Source: Acorus gramineus (Eukaryota > Streptophyta > Magnoliopsida > Acorales > Acoraceae). Taken from it: DNA of 64,000 bases. The stretch is from the NCBI GenBank assembly GCA_030737835.1, contig JAUJYN010000030.1, positions 1,628,057-1,692,056 of the forward strand. Reading direction: 5' to 3'. Below are positions 30,414-42,726 of this stretch, piece by piece. Below the pieces are notes generated by a model. It was not told the origin of the DNA. It made no database searches and saw nothing but the letters and a program-made list of their open reading frames with translations. Made by a program: the position numbers and the translations under genes. Numbering within the stretch: position 1 is the stretch's first letter; every line of letters begins with the position of its first letter.

Positions 30414-33404
30414 TGTTATATATGTGTCACTTTTTGGCCTGTTGGTAACCATTGGAGCATTTTAGCAGTTTTTAAAATTTTTGCATTTTTCGATCAGAAC
30501 CGCAAAATTTTGGACTGTTAGCTATCGTCCTGAGCTAGAGGACTCCGATTGAAAATCTAACTACATATTATGTGTCCTGGTGCCATTTTAAGCCACTCAT
30601 GAAAATTTTATCGAATTCCGGCAACGTTTCCAAAATTTCACAGTTCCGGGGCGTATCTGGGTTTTTAAGTCGCTTACTATATAAAGGGGTGATCTAAAAA
30701 TCTCATGTCACTATTCATCATCCCTACCAAAGTTTCCCTCTCTCCTCTCTCTCATTTTTCTCCCTTTTGAAGCCCTTAGACCCCTCAAACCCAAAAACCT
30801 AAAGCACAAGAAGTGTAGATCGGGTCCCGATCTACACCCGGTGCCTGCAAATCCCGATTTCGACCAACCTAGCCCCTTCATCCACCCTTTCTTCTCCTCT
30901 GATCGGAGCCATTTCGGAGGTGGGAGTTGACCTCGGTGGTGGAAGCCCTTGGAGAGGAGTTTCGGTGCGCGGAGAGCTACCAGACATCCTTTCCTCCCCT
31001 CGGTAAGCCTTCTTTCCCTCTTTTTCATGCTTAGATGCTTGATGGGGGGGGGGGGGGTTTTGGGGTTGGGTGGAGGTCGGCGGCTGTGGGTGGCCGTCGG
31101 AGGGCTGGGGTGGTGGTCGGAGGTCGGTGGGTGGTGGTAGAGGTGCTCGGGTATGGTGGGAGGTGGTCTCGGGCAGCAGGCAGCACCGGCAGCAGCACAG
31201 CAGCGCAGCAGGCTTGGCGCGCGGGGCCGTGCGCGCGTGCGTGCTCGCGGGCGTGCGTGCGGGCGTGCGCTCGGGGGGAGTTGGTGGCCAGCAGGGCGTG
31301 CATGCTGGGCGTGCTGTGCGCGGGCGTGCAGGGCGTGCGTGCAGGGCGTGCGTACTGGGTGTGCGAGTGCTGGGCGCGCGGGTGTGCTGGGCGTGCGGGC
31401 GCTGGGCGTGCTGCGCGTGGGTGCACCCGGGAGGAGTTGTGCGAGCGGCTGGTGCAAGGGGCTGTGCGAGCAGATGGGGCGCGTGGCGAGGCAGGGATGA
31501 TGCGCGCGGGGCGCGGCGAGGTGGCAAGGTGCGCGCGGGGTGCGCGCGGGGAGAGGCGCTGCGCGTGGGGGCGTGCGGGGTGCTCGCGGGCCGGCGCGAG
31601 GCGTGCGGGGCGCGCGCGGGCTGCTGCGGCTGGGCGCAGTGGACGCGCGGTGCCCCGGGTGGTGCGGCGGCGTGTCCAGGCGGCGGGCAGGGGACCGGCG
31701 GTGCGCGGGGTGCGCGGGCTGAAGGCGACGGTGCACCCGGGCTGTCGGGTGGCCGTGCGGGTGGTTGCCGGCCGTGCGGGTGGTTGCCGGGGTGCTCGGG
31801 CTAGCGTGCGTGCGGGTCGTATGCACGTTTGCCTGAGTTTTGGGTATTTATTTGTGTGTTTTGTATAATTTGGGGTAATTGTGGATTATACTCACCCAGT
31901 TAATATCCTGTCTTGCAGATCTCGACAGACGGTCGCGCGTCGACCCGATTTCCGGTGAGTGGGACAACCCAACCCAGCCTGGGAGGCGCTACATGCCTTT
32001 GAGCGTGTACCGTCCTCCCCTGGGGCACATAGTTGGTATTAACTTCTTGTTATAATCCATGTAAGCATGATGTGTGTGTAGAATGCATGCCACCCAAGAC
32101 TTGTATATTAGGGACTTGCACCCTTAGGATTTGTGCATGAGCCGTGTATCATGTCACCCCGTTATCATGCTAGGAAAGCCCGACCTGTGCATGCGTCCTA
32201 TTAGTTTGATTTATTTAATTAAATGCAAGCTTTAATATTGATAGCATGCTTTGGGAAATATAAGGGGGCCTTGCGAGGTTAACATTGAGACCCGGGTTAG
32301 GGTACTCCGTGTTCCTCGTTTGGTTGTCGGATGTCCTACATCGGGACCTCAGGTTACCCTCCCAAGGTCTCTTTTTCCCATTTATGTCTTATTTATTTCC
32401 CCGCATCCTGGTTATGCGCGCTGGTGGAATTCTGAGGAATTCAAGACATTAGAGTTGTAGAGATGTGCTGTCAGCGGATCCGAGTGGATCATATGCGATG
32501 GATAGGCTGTTCTGTTCCCTCCGTTGGATCCGTGTAGAGACTACCCCGGCGTTGGAAAGGTTGTCCCGTGCAGGGGCTTCCATCAGTAGGCGCTTCCTGA
32601 TTTGGTAGAAGGACTGCGCCGAACGTGAGAGTGGCCAAACGACCTATGGAGTGGGGAGAGACTATCGGTGGACCGAGGGTGACCAACAGCCTAGTCAGTC
32701 CCAAGAGCCTAGGTCACCTGTTGAGAGGTGAGGGTGAGGGTATGGTGGGCCGGCGATGCGGCGACCCACTGGATTGTGTAAGGATGATTATCAACCTGTT
32801 AAGTCCCAACATCCTTGGTCACCTATTGAGGGTGAGGGTGAGGGTGAGGGTATGGGGTTCGGCGATGTGACGAACCCCCGGATTTGTGTTGTTTATGCCG
32901 CTTTGGGGCTTATGATTTGATTAAATGTGGTTAATATGAACTGTATGCATGGGTTGTGCTATTCACTGAGCGTGTGGCTCACCCCTCGCATAAAAACCTT
33001 TTTCAGTGAGCACTGAGGAGGACTTGGCGGAGGAGCATCTCGAGCGACTACACCAGTAGCGGAGTAGCGCCACGTCCCTCGAGTTTTGAGGCCATCAGCA
33101 CCCTCCTCTTGTTGTATGTATACATTCTGTGCTCGGGCACCTAGTTGGATTATGTATGGATTTTATTTGTGTGTATATGGACATGTTGGTTCTCACAGGA
33201 CATATGATTATGTATCGAGTTTGTAGTATGTTTTGATTACAGATTCAAATCTAGCTTCCGCATTTGGTGTATATATCATGTCAGTCCTGCTTTTATCTGT
33301 GTTGTCATTTTAGCTGTTGGTTATGGTCTATTATTGATCTCCTGTTTACTGATATCATATATACACTTGCCGCGTTCCGGGGACGGCCGCCCTAGGGCGT
33401 GACA
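30414..33404 (+). mobile_element. Solo LTR with target duplication CGAGC
   Basis: A single complete LTR (2991 bp) from TGTTATATATG to GGGCGTGACA, flanked by CGAGC at 30409-30413 and 33405-33409. Solo LTRs arise by recombination between the two LTRs of one insertion. TATA at 30678, palindrome 30813-30837, donor-like site 31013, GC-rich block about 31190-31800, exon-like segment 31919-31954, one hairpin module (about 32264-32382), acceptor before 33007. Inserted into the GC-rich block of a reverse LTR of the same family. Confidence 0.92.
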
Positions 33405-33480
33405 CGAGCCCCTTCCACCCCCTCCTCAGCCCTCCCACACCCCCCCAACACCCATGCATAACATGCATAACCATTTACAC
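33405..33480 (-). mobile_element. Remainder of the reverse LTR 28668-30413
   Basis: CCTCCTCAGCCCTCCCAC and neighbours are the reverse complement of the corresponding part of the subfamily B LTR at 28480-28535, confirming that the solo LTR split one LTR. Confidence 0.75.
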
Positions 33481-35469
33481 TGTCACGCCCCAGGCGTCCC
33501 CGAGACGTGGCAAATATAGATATAATATCAGCTATCAATACCTGAGGTCAATAAGGACACCAACAACAATACACAAGGCGGCAAAGCAAGATAATGATAA
33601 CTGACTGAAAAGCGGAAGCATAATATATAACAATGTCTGTAAATCAAAAACATTATTACAGACCCGAATACACAATCAATGTCCTGTGAAAGCCAAGTCT
33701 AGACCAAAGAAAATACAACCTGTGCCACATGCACAATTTACAAGGCATAAATGACTCTAGGAATGCTGACAGCCTCGCACACGCCACCCGCCGGCAGAAC
33801 GCTCCACGCCCATAAGACCACGCCACAGGAAGCTCCAGCTCCACGCCCAACACTGCCCCTGAAAAGAAAACAGTATGCGAGGGGTGAGCTACAAGCTCAG
33901 TGAGTGGCTGAAAACCAATCACCATTCTACAGTTCAATACATAATCAGTTCCCTTTTTCAAGGAAAAACATGGGTAGAAACCCATGGATCACTGGGTCAC
34001 GCGGCGGCGCGACCAACCTCACCCCCACCCTCACTCTCGGAGGGAGTCTTTTGGGACTTATGGGGAGAGACCATACCGTCGGTTGAAGAGACCCGGATTT
34101 ACTGGTCTAGAGACCATGCCGTCGGTCAAAGAGACCCGGATTTACTGGTCTACTCAACACTACTGGATCATCTACATCTAGATAATCGCCCATCGATGTC
34201 CTTCAACATCCATCACGAGACCGGACCCAACAACTATGGGAACGGTCGAACAACGAATGGGTCACGAGGCGACGTGTCTTCGCCTCATCCACACCCTCAC
34301 TCCTGAAAGGAGACATCTTAGGACTTTGGGAGAGACTTAGACTGCTCTACACCCCTGGTCCACCAGTAGCCTCTCCCCGCTCCGTAACTTACCTGGTATA
34401 CTCCCACGATCAGCACTGTCCGAACACATCGGAGGTACCTACAGATGGGAGCCCTCTGTCAGGACAGCCTGTCTAACGCCGGGGATGTCACTACTTGGAT
34501 CCAACGAAGGGGAGAACGATTCCACGCTCGTGACATCATTCATTAACCCTCTCCCGGGTAGTATCTACAACCCGATCTCCTCAACTCACCGCTCTTACCC
34601 TTGGTCCACCGGTAGCCTCTCCCACCCTCGTGGCCTCCGCCTAGTCCTCTGACAGGTAAAGCCAATGCCGGGGAGTCCCTACATCGGATCCAAACGAAGG
34701 GGAGAACGATCCCATGTTCGCAAAGCGAAACCCAATGGAAAACAATCACTCTCGATACTCGCTCAGCGAGATATCACACACATGCATAACAACAACCAAC
34801 ACACTCACATTAACCTCAAAGTAGTCATAGTCCCTAAACGGGAGTAACTACACAAGCTAGTGGGTCGTAACATCGCCGACCCACCCCACCCTCACCCACA
34901 CCCTTTAGGGGGTGACATGGGCCTTTTGGGACTGACTAGACTGCTATTCACCCTTGGTCCACTGGTAGCCTCTCCCCGCTCCGTAGCTTACCTGGTATAC
35001 TCCCACGATCAGCACAGTCCGATGCATCAGAGGTACCTATAGATGGGAGCCCTCTGTCAGGAGAGCCTATCTAACGTCGGGGCTATACTACACGGATCCC
35101 ACGAAGGGAAGAGAACAGCCTACCCACATGCATGCGATCCTCTTGGATCCGTCGACAACGCTTCCTAACATTTCTAATGTCATGAATTCACAAGATTCAT
35201 CCAGGGCGCATAACTAAGATGCGGGGAGACACATATTATAACAACGAGGTTATAATATTATCTAATGCATGCTAACAACAATATGCTCGCATTGATTTAA
35301 ATAAGTTAAACTAAATGGGAACATACATAGCTCAGGGCAAGGTGTCTAGGCATGCATAGGCCGCTATACATGATATAAGGGTGCATATCCCTAGCATACA
35401 AAGTCTAAGGTGGCATGAATACATCATATTAATCATGCATAGATCAAGGCTTTTAAGTACAGGACATGG
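33481..35469 (-). mobile_element. Reverse long LTR, right end missing
   Basis: Begins TGTCACGCCCCAGGCG. Contains the reversed acceptor motif (33880-33910), a 43-bp tandem duplication (34067-34152), and spacer modules of both LTR type and internal type: CGCCTCATCCACACCCTCAC near 34282 matches the internal spacer rather than the LTR. It also has the module-free site (ATTATAACAACGAGGTTATAA near 35233). Interrupted at 35470. Confidence 0.78.
34067..34152 (-). repeat. 43-bp tandem duplication in a reverse LTR
   Basis: Two copies of a unit starting GAGACCATACCGTCGGTTGA and ending ACTGGTCTA, with three or four differences. The duplication is absent from the matching stretches at 17830 and 21090. 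Confidence 0.85.
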
Positions 35470-36796
35470 TGTCACGCCCCAGGGCGGCCATCCCCGGGAC
35501 GCGGCAAGTGTATATATGATATCAACAGTCTATACAGGAGGTCAATAACATACTCTAAACAACAGCTAAAATGACAACACAGACAAAAGCAGGGCTGACA
35601 TGATATATACACAAATAGCGGAAGCTAAAAGACTGAATCTGTAAATCAAAAACACATTACAGACTCGATACATAATCAACTGTCATGTGAGAGCCAATAT
35701 ACACAAATACATCCAAATATAATACAAACGCGTGCCCAAGCACGGAATATAATACATACAATCAAAAGAAAGGATGCTGATGGCCTCTAACACTCGCGGG
35801 ACGTGGCGCTGCTCCACTACTGATGAAGTGCCACGGGAAGCTCCTCCTTCAAGTCCGACTCAGTGATAACTGGAGAAAAATATATATGCGAGGGGTGAGC
35901 CACACGCTCAGTGAATAGCACAACCCATGCATCACAATTTATATTAACCACAAATAATTAATCAAGCCTCAAAGTGGCAGGAACTACACAATCCAGTGGG
36001 TCGCTACATCGCCGACCCACCACACCCTCACCCTCACCCCTCAATAGGTGACATAGGATATTGGGACTGACTAGGCTGTTAATCACCCTTGGTCCACCGA
36101 TAGTCTCTCCTCCACTCCGTAGGCCGCTTGGCCTACTCCCACACTTCAGCACAGTCCGAATCCAAATTAGGAGGTACCTACTGATGGGAGCCCTCTGACG
36201 GGACGGCCTTTCTAACGTTGGGGTAGTCTCTATACGGATCCAATGAAGGGAACAGAAACAGCCTATCCATACGCATACGATCCACTCAGATCCGTCGACA
36301 ACGCATCTCAACAACTCTAATGTCATGAATTCTTCAGAATTCCTCGAGGGCGCATAACCAAGATGCGGGGAACATATATAATAATAACGAGGTTATAATA
36401 TTATTGGGAAAAGAAACCTTGGGAGGGCACCATGAGGTCCCGATATAGGACATCCCGACAACCAAACAAGGAACACGGAGTACCCTAGCCCGGGTCTCAA
36501 TGTTGACCTCGCAAGGCCCCTTATAATATTCCCTAAGGCATGCTAATAGTCATATGCTCACATTTGATTTAAATAAATTAAACTAAATGGGAACATGCAT
36601 AGGTCGGGGCTTTCTAGCATGAAAACATGGTGACAGGATGCATGGCTCTTACACGTATCCTAAGGGTGCAAGTCCCTAACATACAAGGTCTAGGGTGGCA
36701 TGCATACTACATACTAATCATGCTTGCATGGATTACAAGTTAATATTAAACTATGGTGCCCCAGGGGAGGACGGTATACGCCCAAGTGCATATAGC
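35470..36796 (-). mobile_element. Reverse long LTR, joined to an element interior
   Basis: Starts TGTCACGCCCCAGGGCGGCC. Contains the reversed acceptor motif (about 35890), spacer blocks and one hairpin module (about 36408-36530). It stops near the reversed exon-like segment, where forward gag sequence of the next element begins. The join is end-to-middle on both sides, so it is a rearrangement rather than a simple insertion. Confidence 0.78.
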
Positions 36797-37282
36797 TAGA
36801 GGCTGCAGTGCAAGAAGAAGCGGCCCCGCTTTGATCAGCCAGCGGCTGCCGCTATTCCAGCCGATGTGGTGCCAGTGTGGGATCCAGCAGCCATTGCGGC
36901 AGTGCCAATCCAGGTCAGGCGGCCAGAGACGCGACGCTGTTACCACTGTCAGCGCATCGGGCATATTTCGTATAATTGCCTAGATGCTGGCCGACCCCGC
37001 GTGCTGCCTCCGCAGCAGCAGCAGCAACCGTACCAGCAGCAGCAGCCTCAGCGCCAGCAGCAACAGCCACAGGGTGGCCGTGTTGACCAGAGGAGGCAGC
37101 CTGCGCGGCCTGCGAGGCGTGCCCCTGCTCCTCAGCCGCAGTTTTCAGGGCAGAGTTGCAGCACTTTCGGTCGAGGAGGCGCAGGGTTCGGGTATCATGG
37201 TCCGCGGTATTGTTTTGTTTTCCCAGCTCTATGTATATATGTGTGTTGGTTTCTGTTATGCATGTGTGTGATATCTCGATAA
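36797..37282 (+). pseudogene. gag C-terminal fragment
   Basis: Zinc knuckle CYHCQRIGHISYNC followed by a long Gln-rich tail and an Arg/Pro-rich stretch, matching the last third of the array gag. More diverged from the array gag than the 21214 copy is. Confidence 0.85.
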
Positions 37283-37899
37283 GCGGGTGTCGAGAGAGGT
37301 TGTCCGAGTTGAAGAGGCCGGGTTGTAGCTGTCCTGACAGAGGGCTCCCATCCGTAGGTACCACCGATGCAGTCGGAGGAGTACTGATCATGGGAGTATA
37401 CTAGGTAGTGGCTACCCGGAAGAGGGTTATTGAATGATGTCGCGAGCGTGGAATCGTTCTCCCCTTCGTTGGATCCGTGTAGTACAGCCCCGGCGTTAGA
37501 CAGGCTCCTGGTCAGAGGACCAGGTAAGCTACGGAGCGGGGAGAGGCTATCGGTGGACCAGGGGTGTAGAGCAGTCTAAGTCTCTCCCAAAGTCCCAAAA
37601 TGTCTCCTTTCGGGAGTGAGGGTGTGGATGAGGCGAAGACGCGTCGCCTCATGACCCAGTGATCCTTGGGTTCCCAGTGGAGTTAGTAGTATTCTTTAAG
37701 GGTGATGTCTTCTTCTAGTGTTCCTTTTCTGGATTAAGGGGCCTTGCGAGGTCAGCGTTGAGACCCGGGCTAGGGTACTCCGTGTTCCTTGTTTGGTTGT
37801 CGGGATATCCTATATCGGGACCTCATGGTGCCCTCCCAACGCTTCTTTTCCCAGTCAAGGAATACCTTAGAAGCATCAAATTGGTGGTGGATTAAGTGC

Positions 37900-38484
37900 G
37901 AGTTTTGGTTGGAGCGTATGGTCTTTCCCAGCCATGAGATTTCCGGCGAGGGCATATCTGTGGACCCGGTCAAGACGCTCGCTGTGTCAAATTGGCGTCG
38001 ACCGTCGAACCCCACTGAGATTCGGAGCTTCCTGGGCTTGGCGGGTCATTGCAGGAGGTTTGTCGAGGGTTTCTCAAAGATGGCTGTACCTCCTAAACGC
38101 CTCGCTCGGAAGGATGTCCGGTTCGAGTGGTCCCCGTCCTGCGAGGAGAGCTTCCAGGAGTTGAAGCGAAGGCTCACCTCAGCGCAAGTTCTTACCCTTC
38201 CGTCTGGGAGGGGTGGGTTCACAGTTTGCTCCGAGGCATCGCGGTTGGGTGTGGGTTGCGTCCACGATCCTGCTCACGTCATCCCGTTCGAGCCGCTTGT
38301 CTTTGAACCGGACTTGTCATTCGTGGAGCAGCCGATTGAGATCCTGAACCGCCGCGAGAAGAGGCTCCGCGCCAAGACCGTCCAGCTGGTCAAGGTGCGA
38401 TGGCAGCACCGTTCCGGTGCCAAGTCCACTTGGGAGCTCGAGGACACCTTGCGTGACGCATATCTGCATCTTTTCCCCTCCTAG
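37900..38484 (+). pseudogene. pol remnant: RT thumb, RNase H edge and chromodomain-like end
   Basis: The best preserved remnant of pol here: VSNWRRPSNPTEIRSFLGLA and FVEGFSKMA (RT thumb), an RNase H edge, then IEILNRREKRLRAKTVQLVK and VRWQHRSGAKSTWE, as in the C-terminal chromodomain-like part of Tekay/Del pol. It reads as one frame, but it lacks the catalytic parts of every pol enzyme, so it cannot supply them. This is the main support for the Tekay/Del assignment. Confidence 0.8.
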
Positions 38485-38532
38485 ATGTTTTTGTATTTAT
38501 TTTGAGGACAAAATTTCCTAAGGGGGGAAGAA

Positions 38533-41470
38533 TGTTATATATGTGTCACTTTTATCCTTCTGGTAACCATTGGACCATTCTGGCAGTTTTTCAGCTTTTT
38601 CGTTTTTCGATCGGAACCGCTAAAATTTTGGACTTTTAGCTATTGTCCTGAGATTGGGGACTTCGATTGAAAATCTAACTGCATATTATGTGTCCTGGTG
38701 CCATTCCAAGCCACTCACGAAAATTTCATCGAATTCCGGTAACGTTTCAGAATTTCACAGTTCCGAAGCGTATCCGGGTTTTGACCGAGCGAGAAGTCAT
38801 TGGGAGACTTGACTTGGTCAAAGTTGACCTTTGACTTGGTCAAAAGGTTTTGGATTTTAGTTTGGTTGGGTTGACTAGGGTCAAATCCCACCTAAACCTA
38901 ATCTAAACCTAGCCTAAACCTAATTAGGGCTAACCTAATTGGGTGTGAGAGTGTGTGGGTGTGTGTGAGTATAATAAAATCCCACGACTAAAACATAAGC
39001 CCCACTATTCATCATCTCTTCCAAATTTCTCAAGCTCTCTCTCCCTCTCTTTATTTCCCCCATTTGACCTAGAAAAAGGTGTTGGATCAAGAAACCCTAG
39101 AAGGAGAAAAGGAAGGTGAGGACCCGATCTATCTTCCGGTGGTCTTGGATCTTCATTTCCCTTTGTTTTTCCTCCTCTAATGGACCCTCTTTACCTCTGT
39201 TTTCAGCCCCTCTTTGGCTGAGAAGAGGTCTTGGTGGTGGTGGCCTTGGAGGTGGTGTTTCGGTGCGCGAAGAGCACCAGATCTCCTTCCCTTCCTTTCC
39301 TCTCCTTGGGTGAGCTTTCTTTCCTTCCTTTTCTTGTTAGATGCATGTTTAGGGGGTGTTTTTGAGTGTTTATGGCTGTTGGATGGTTGGAGGGGGTGGT
39401 TGAGGGCGGTTGGAGGTGTTAGGGTTGGCTCGGGTACGGGCTCAGCGGCGCAGGCAGGCAGGCGCAGGCGCGCAGGCAGGTAGGCTGGCAGGCGCAGGGC
39501 AGGCGCTGTCGGGCTAGCTGGCAGGGGACGCGCACGTGCGCGCGAGCGTGCGCACGGGTGCTGCGCGCTGGGCGAAGTGCCGGGCGTGCACGCGGGCACG
39601 CGTGCGGGTGCTGCGCGCTGGGCGCCGTGCGGGGGCGGCGCGCGAAGCCCTGCGTGGAGGCGCAGTGCGTGCTGTGCGCGCGGTGAGGCGAGCGGGTGGT
39701 GTGCAGGTGCTGCGCAGGGGGCGCAGTGCACGCAGGGAGAGCGGGGAGTGCATGCGGGGCACTGCGCTGGGGTGCAGTGCGGGCGGGTGCCCGTGCGGGG
39801 CCCTACACTGGGGCGCAGTGCGCGGTGGTGCACCCGGGGCTGGACGCGCGGTGCGCGCGGGCACGCGAGAGCGTGGGCGCGGCGTGCGGCTGGTCTGGGC
39901 GTGCAGGCTGGGCTCGACAGCGTGTCCGGGCATGCGGGCAGGGGGCTCGGCAGTGCGTCTGGGCGCGCGAGCTGGGGCGCGGCTGTGCGCCCGGGGCGGG
40001 TGGCCGTGCGGATGGTTGCGCGGGGGTTCAGGAGTGAGTCGGGGTGCTCGGACTCGCGTGCGTACGGGCCGTATGTACGCTTGTCCGAGTGTTGGGTATT
40101 TTTAGTGTATTTTGTATGTATTGGTGTATTTTACTCACCGAGTTGATTACCCTGTCTTGCAGATCTTGATGGACGGTCACGCGACGACCCGGGTATTGGT
40201 GAGTGGGACAACCCAACCCAGTAGGGAGGCGCTATATGCACTTGGGCGTGTACCGTCCTCCCCTGGGGCACTGTAGTTTAATATTAACTTGTATAATATG
40301 TAATCTATGCAAGCATGATTAATATGTAGTATGCATGCCACCCTAGACCTTGTATGTTAGGGACTTGCACCCTTAGGATATGTGTAAGAGCCATGCATCC
40401 GGACTCCATGTTTTCATGCTAGGACAGCCTCGACCTATGCATGCGTCCTATTAGTTTAATTTATTAATTTAAATGCGAACTTATGATATTTTAGCATGCC
40501 TTAGGGAATATTAAGGGGCCTTGCGAGGTCAGCATTGTGACCCGGGCTAGGGTACTCCGTGTTCCTTGTTTGGTTGTCGGGATATCCTATATCGGGACCT
40601 CATGGTGCCCTCCCAAGGTTTCTTTTCCCGATAATATTATAACCTCGTTATTATAATATATGTTCCCCGCATCTTAGTTATGCGCCCTGGAGGAATTCTG
40701 AAGAATTCATGACATCAGTAGAGTCTCCCTTCTCTGGATTAAGGGGCCTTGCGAAGTCAGCGTTGAGACCTGGGCTAGGGTACTCCGTGTTCCTTGTTTG
40801 GTTGTTGGGATATCCTATATCGGGACCTCACGGTGCCCTCCCAAGGTTTCTTTTTTTCAGTTAAGGAATACCGAGGATCCAAGTGGATCGTATACATGTG
40901 GATAGGCTGTTTCTGTTCCCTTCTTCGGATCCGTATAGAGACTGCCCCAGCGTTAGACAGGCTGGGGGCGTGCACGCGGGTGCTGCGCGGGCGTGCAGTT
41001 GGGCGCGCTGGGGGCGTGCACGCGGGTGCTACGCGGGTGCTGTGCGGGGAGCGCAGGGGTGCGCGCGGGGTGCTGCACAGGGGCGCAGTACGCGCGGGTA
41101 GACACAGGGCTGGACGGGCGGTGCGCGCGGGAGCGCGCGAGCTTGCCCGCGCGCGCGGCAGCGTGTCTGGGCGTGCGGGCAGGGGCGCGGCAGCGCGCCT
41201 GGGCGCGCGGGCTAGGGCACGGGGGTGCGTGCTTGCGTGCGCACCCATGCGTGTGCGTGCGGGTGGCCGTGCGCATGGCTGCCGTGAGTGCGGGAGGATG
41301 TCGGGGCACTCGGGCTCGCGTGCGTGCGGGCCGTATGCATGCTTGTCCGAGTGTTGTCCGTGTTGTCATTTTTTATGTTGTTTAGGGTATGTTATTGACC
41401 TCCTGTATAGACTGCTGATATCATATATACCATTGCCGCGTCTCGGGGACGGCCGCCCTGGGTAGTGACA
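38533..41470 (+). mobile_element. Subfamily B 3' LTR with two GC-rich blocks
   Basis: TGTTATATATG start, donor-like GGTGAGC at 39310, first GC block about 39420-40050, exon-like segment 40163-40198, LTR-type hairpin module about 40495-40640, then an internal-type hairpin module (about 40735-40862). A second GC-rich block (about 40960-41350) ends in a copy of the TGCTTGTCCGAGTGTTG tail of the first. The usual LTR end follows (GGTAGTGACA). The order is unlike any other copy here. Confidence 0.82.
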
Positions 41471-42305
41471 ACACCCATCACATTTTGGGTAGGTATTTTA
41501 GACCTACCACTTCGATATGCCATTTGTCGATCTTTTGGTACATTGGCATGAACATGAGTGCCATCAATCTCTCCTACACAATCCTTGAAGAAGGGGTAAT
41601 ACTTCCCTCCACCGTATTCAATAATATGTGTCGGGATATTATCAAGTGGTTCTTTAGGCCATATTATCTCGGGTGCCCACCGGCAAATTGCAATTAATAC
41701 CTTGTTGAACCACCGGCTTATAGTCTCTCCCGAGTGTTTCAAGGTATCCTGCATTGATCTATTCCTGTCATTGTGGCCAATTGTTTGTAAGAATATCCTC
41801 AATTGCTCTTCAATCGACACATTTCGAGAACTTTGAACTAACCCCTTCTCCCTCAAAACCTGACACAATCTCATAAACACTGGGGGCATCATTCGGCACA
41901 TGTCAAAACATATACGCCAATGTCCATGAATGATGTCGTGAACTACTTGATTGCCCGGGTACGTTTGATCATGGACCGGTGACTTGTTTAGGTAAGTTGC
42001 ATGAAACCAACCTAGTCTTCCTAAAAGGACGAACAACAATAAATCTATCTCTATTTCATCCAATTCGTCAGTCTCTGCAGTCAAGTCATGCTCCTCATAC
42101 TCATCCACCTCATCAATTCCATCATACCCATCAACTTCATCAAGGTCATCATTCTCAGCCCTATACAACATAACCATAAATTTCATTATAATACATAAAT
42201 GTTCAATAGTAATAAAGTCATATATCTATCTTATAATGTAATTCAAAAGGTTGGAGAGGAGAAAAGTTTACTGTCTTACATAGACTCATCACCTGAGGAA
42301 GACAT
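41471..42305 (-). pseudogene. PIF-Harbinger transposase (HARBI1/ALP1-like), truncated
   Basis: Two exons fit well. A first exon at 42280-42305 encodes MSSSGDES and ends in a GTAAGA donor. After a 119-bp intron ending TTGTATAG, the main exon runs from 42160 to 41471. It reads AENDDLDEVDG, then an acidic N-terminus, then the conserved N-terminal helical region (FDMCRMMPPVFMRLCQVLRE, EEQLRIFLQTIGHN, SGETISRWFNKVL), then the first catalytic Asp in DCVGEIDGTHV. Normal plant proteins of this family are about 380-450 residues; here the frame leaves transposon sequence after TQNVMGVV, so the second Asp and the Glu of the DDE triad are missing. The family is a nuclease that cuts at 3-bp target sites. 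Non-functional. Confidence 0.88.
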
Positions 42306-42726
42306 GTGAGACAATCAAGTTACTTCCCAAGTGTGATCCAAGAAGTAGGTCACTTCCAATCTGTGTTAAAAAGCAAAAACATAAGCAATTGTAAATCACA
42401 AATACATAGTCAACACATCATATTTACCATAACAGTAAGTGTAATTAGATGGATCCATTGATATAGTTAATATACCCAAAAAGTTATCTTACAATGCATC
42501 ATTAACCATAATGTATACAGATGATTAACCCAAAAACAAGACATGCCCATAAGGCATCATAAGACTTTACTGAAACTAGACCACCCCCAAGGTCCCCCCT
42601 ATTACAACACAAAATGACAAGAGGAGCTATTGGATCCATGTGCATTGGGACATCCCATAATGCAACAAAAAAAATACCACAACTTGGTTCATCCACACCA
42701 TGACCATCCATCATCTACAAACACCA

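Larger units (their letters stand above)
36797..41470 (+). mobile_element. Right half of a gag-only Ty3/gypsy element with mosaic 3' LTR
   Basis: Gag tail 36797-37282, spacer with hairpin module (about 37733-37855), pol remnant to 38484, purine tract 38519-38530, subfamily B LTR 38533-41470. The left half is missing. The LTR end abuts a Harbinger transposon interior. Broken. Confidence 0.85.

Noticed and set aside
30711-31826. 371-codon minus-strand frame; likewise 21623-22672 and 56636-57745
   Set aside because: Same cause as above: composition of the LTR GC-rich block and leader, present in each LTR with unrelated residues.
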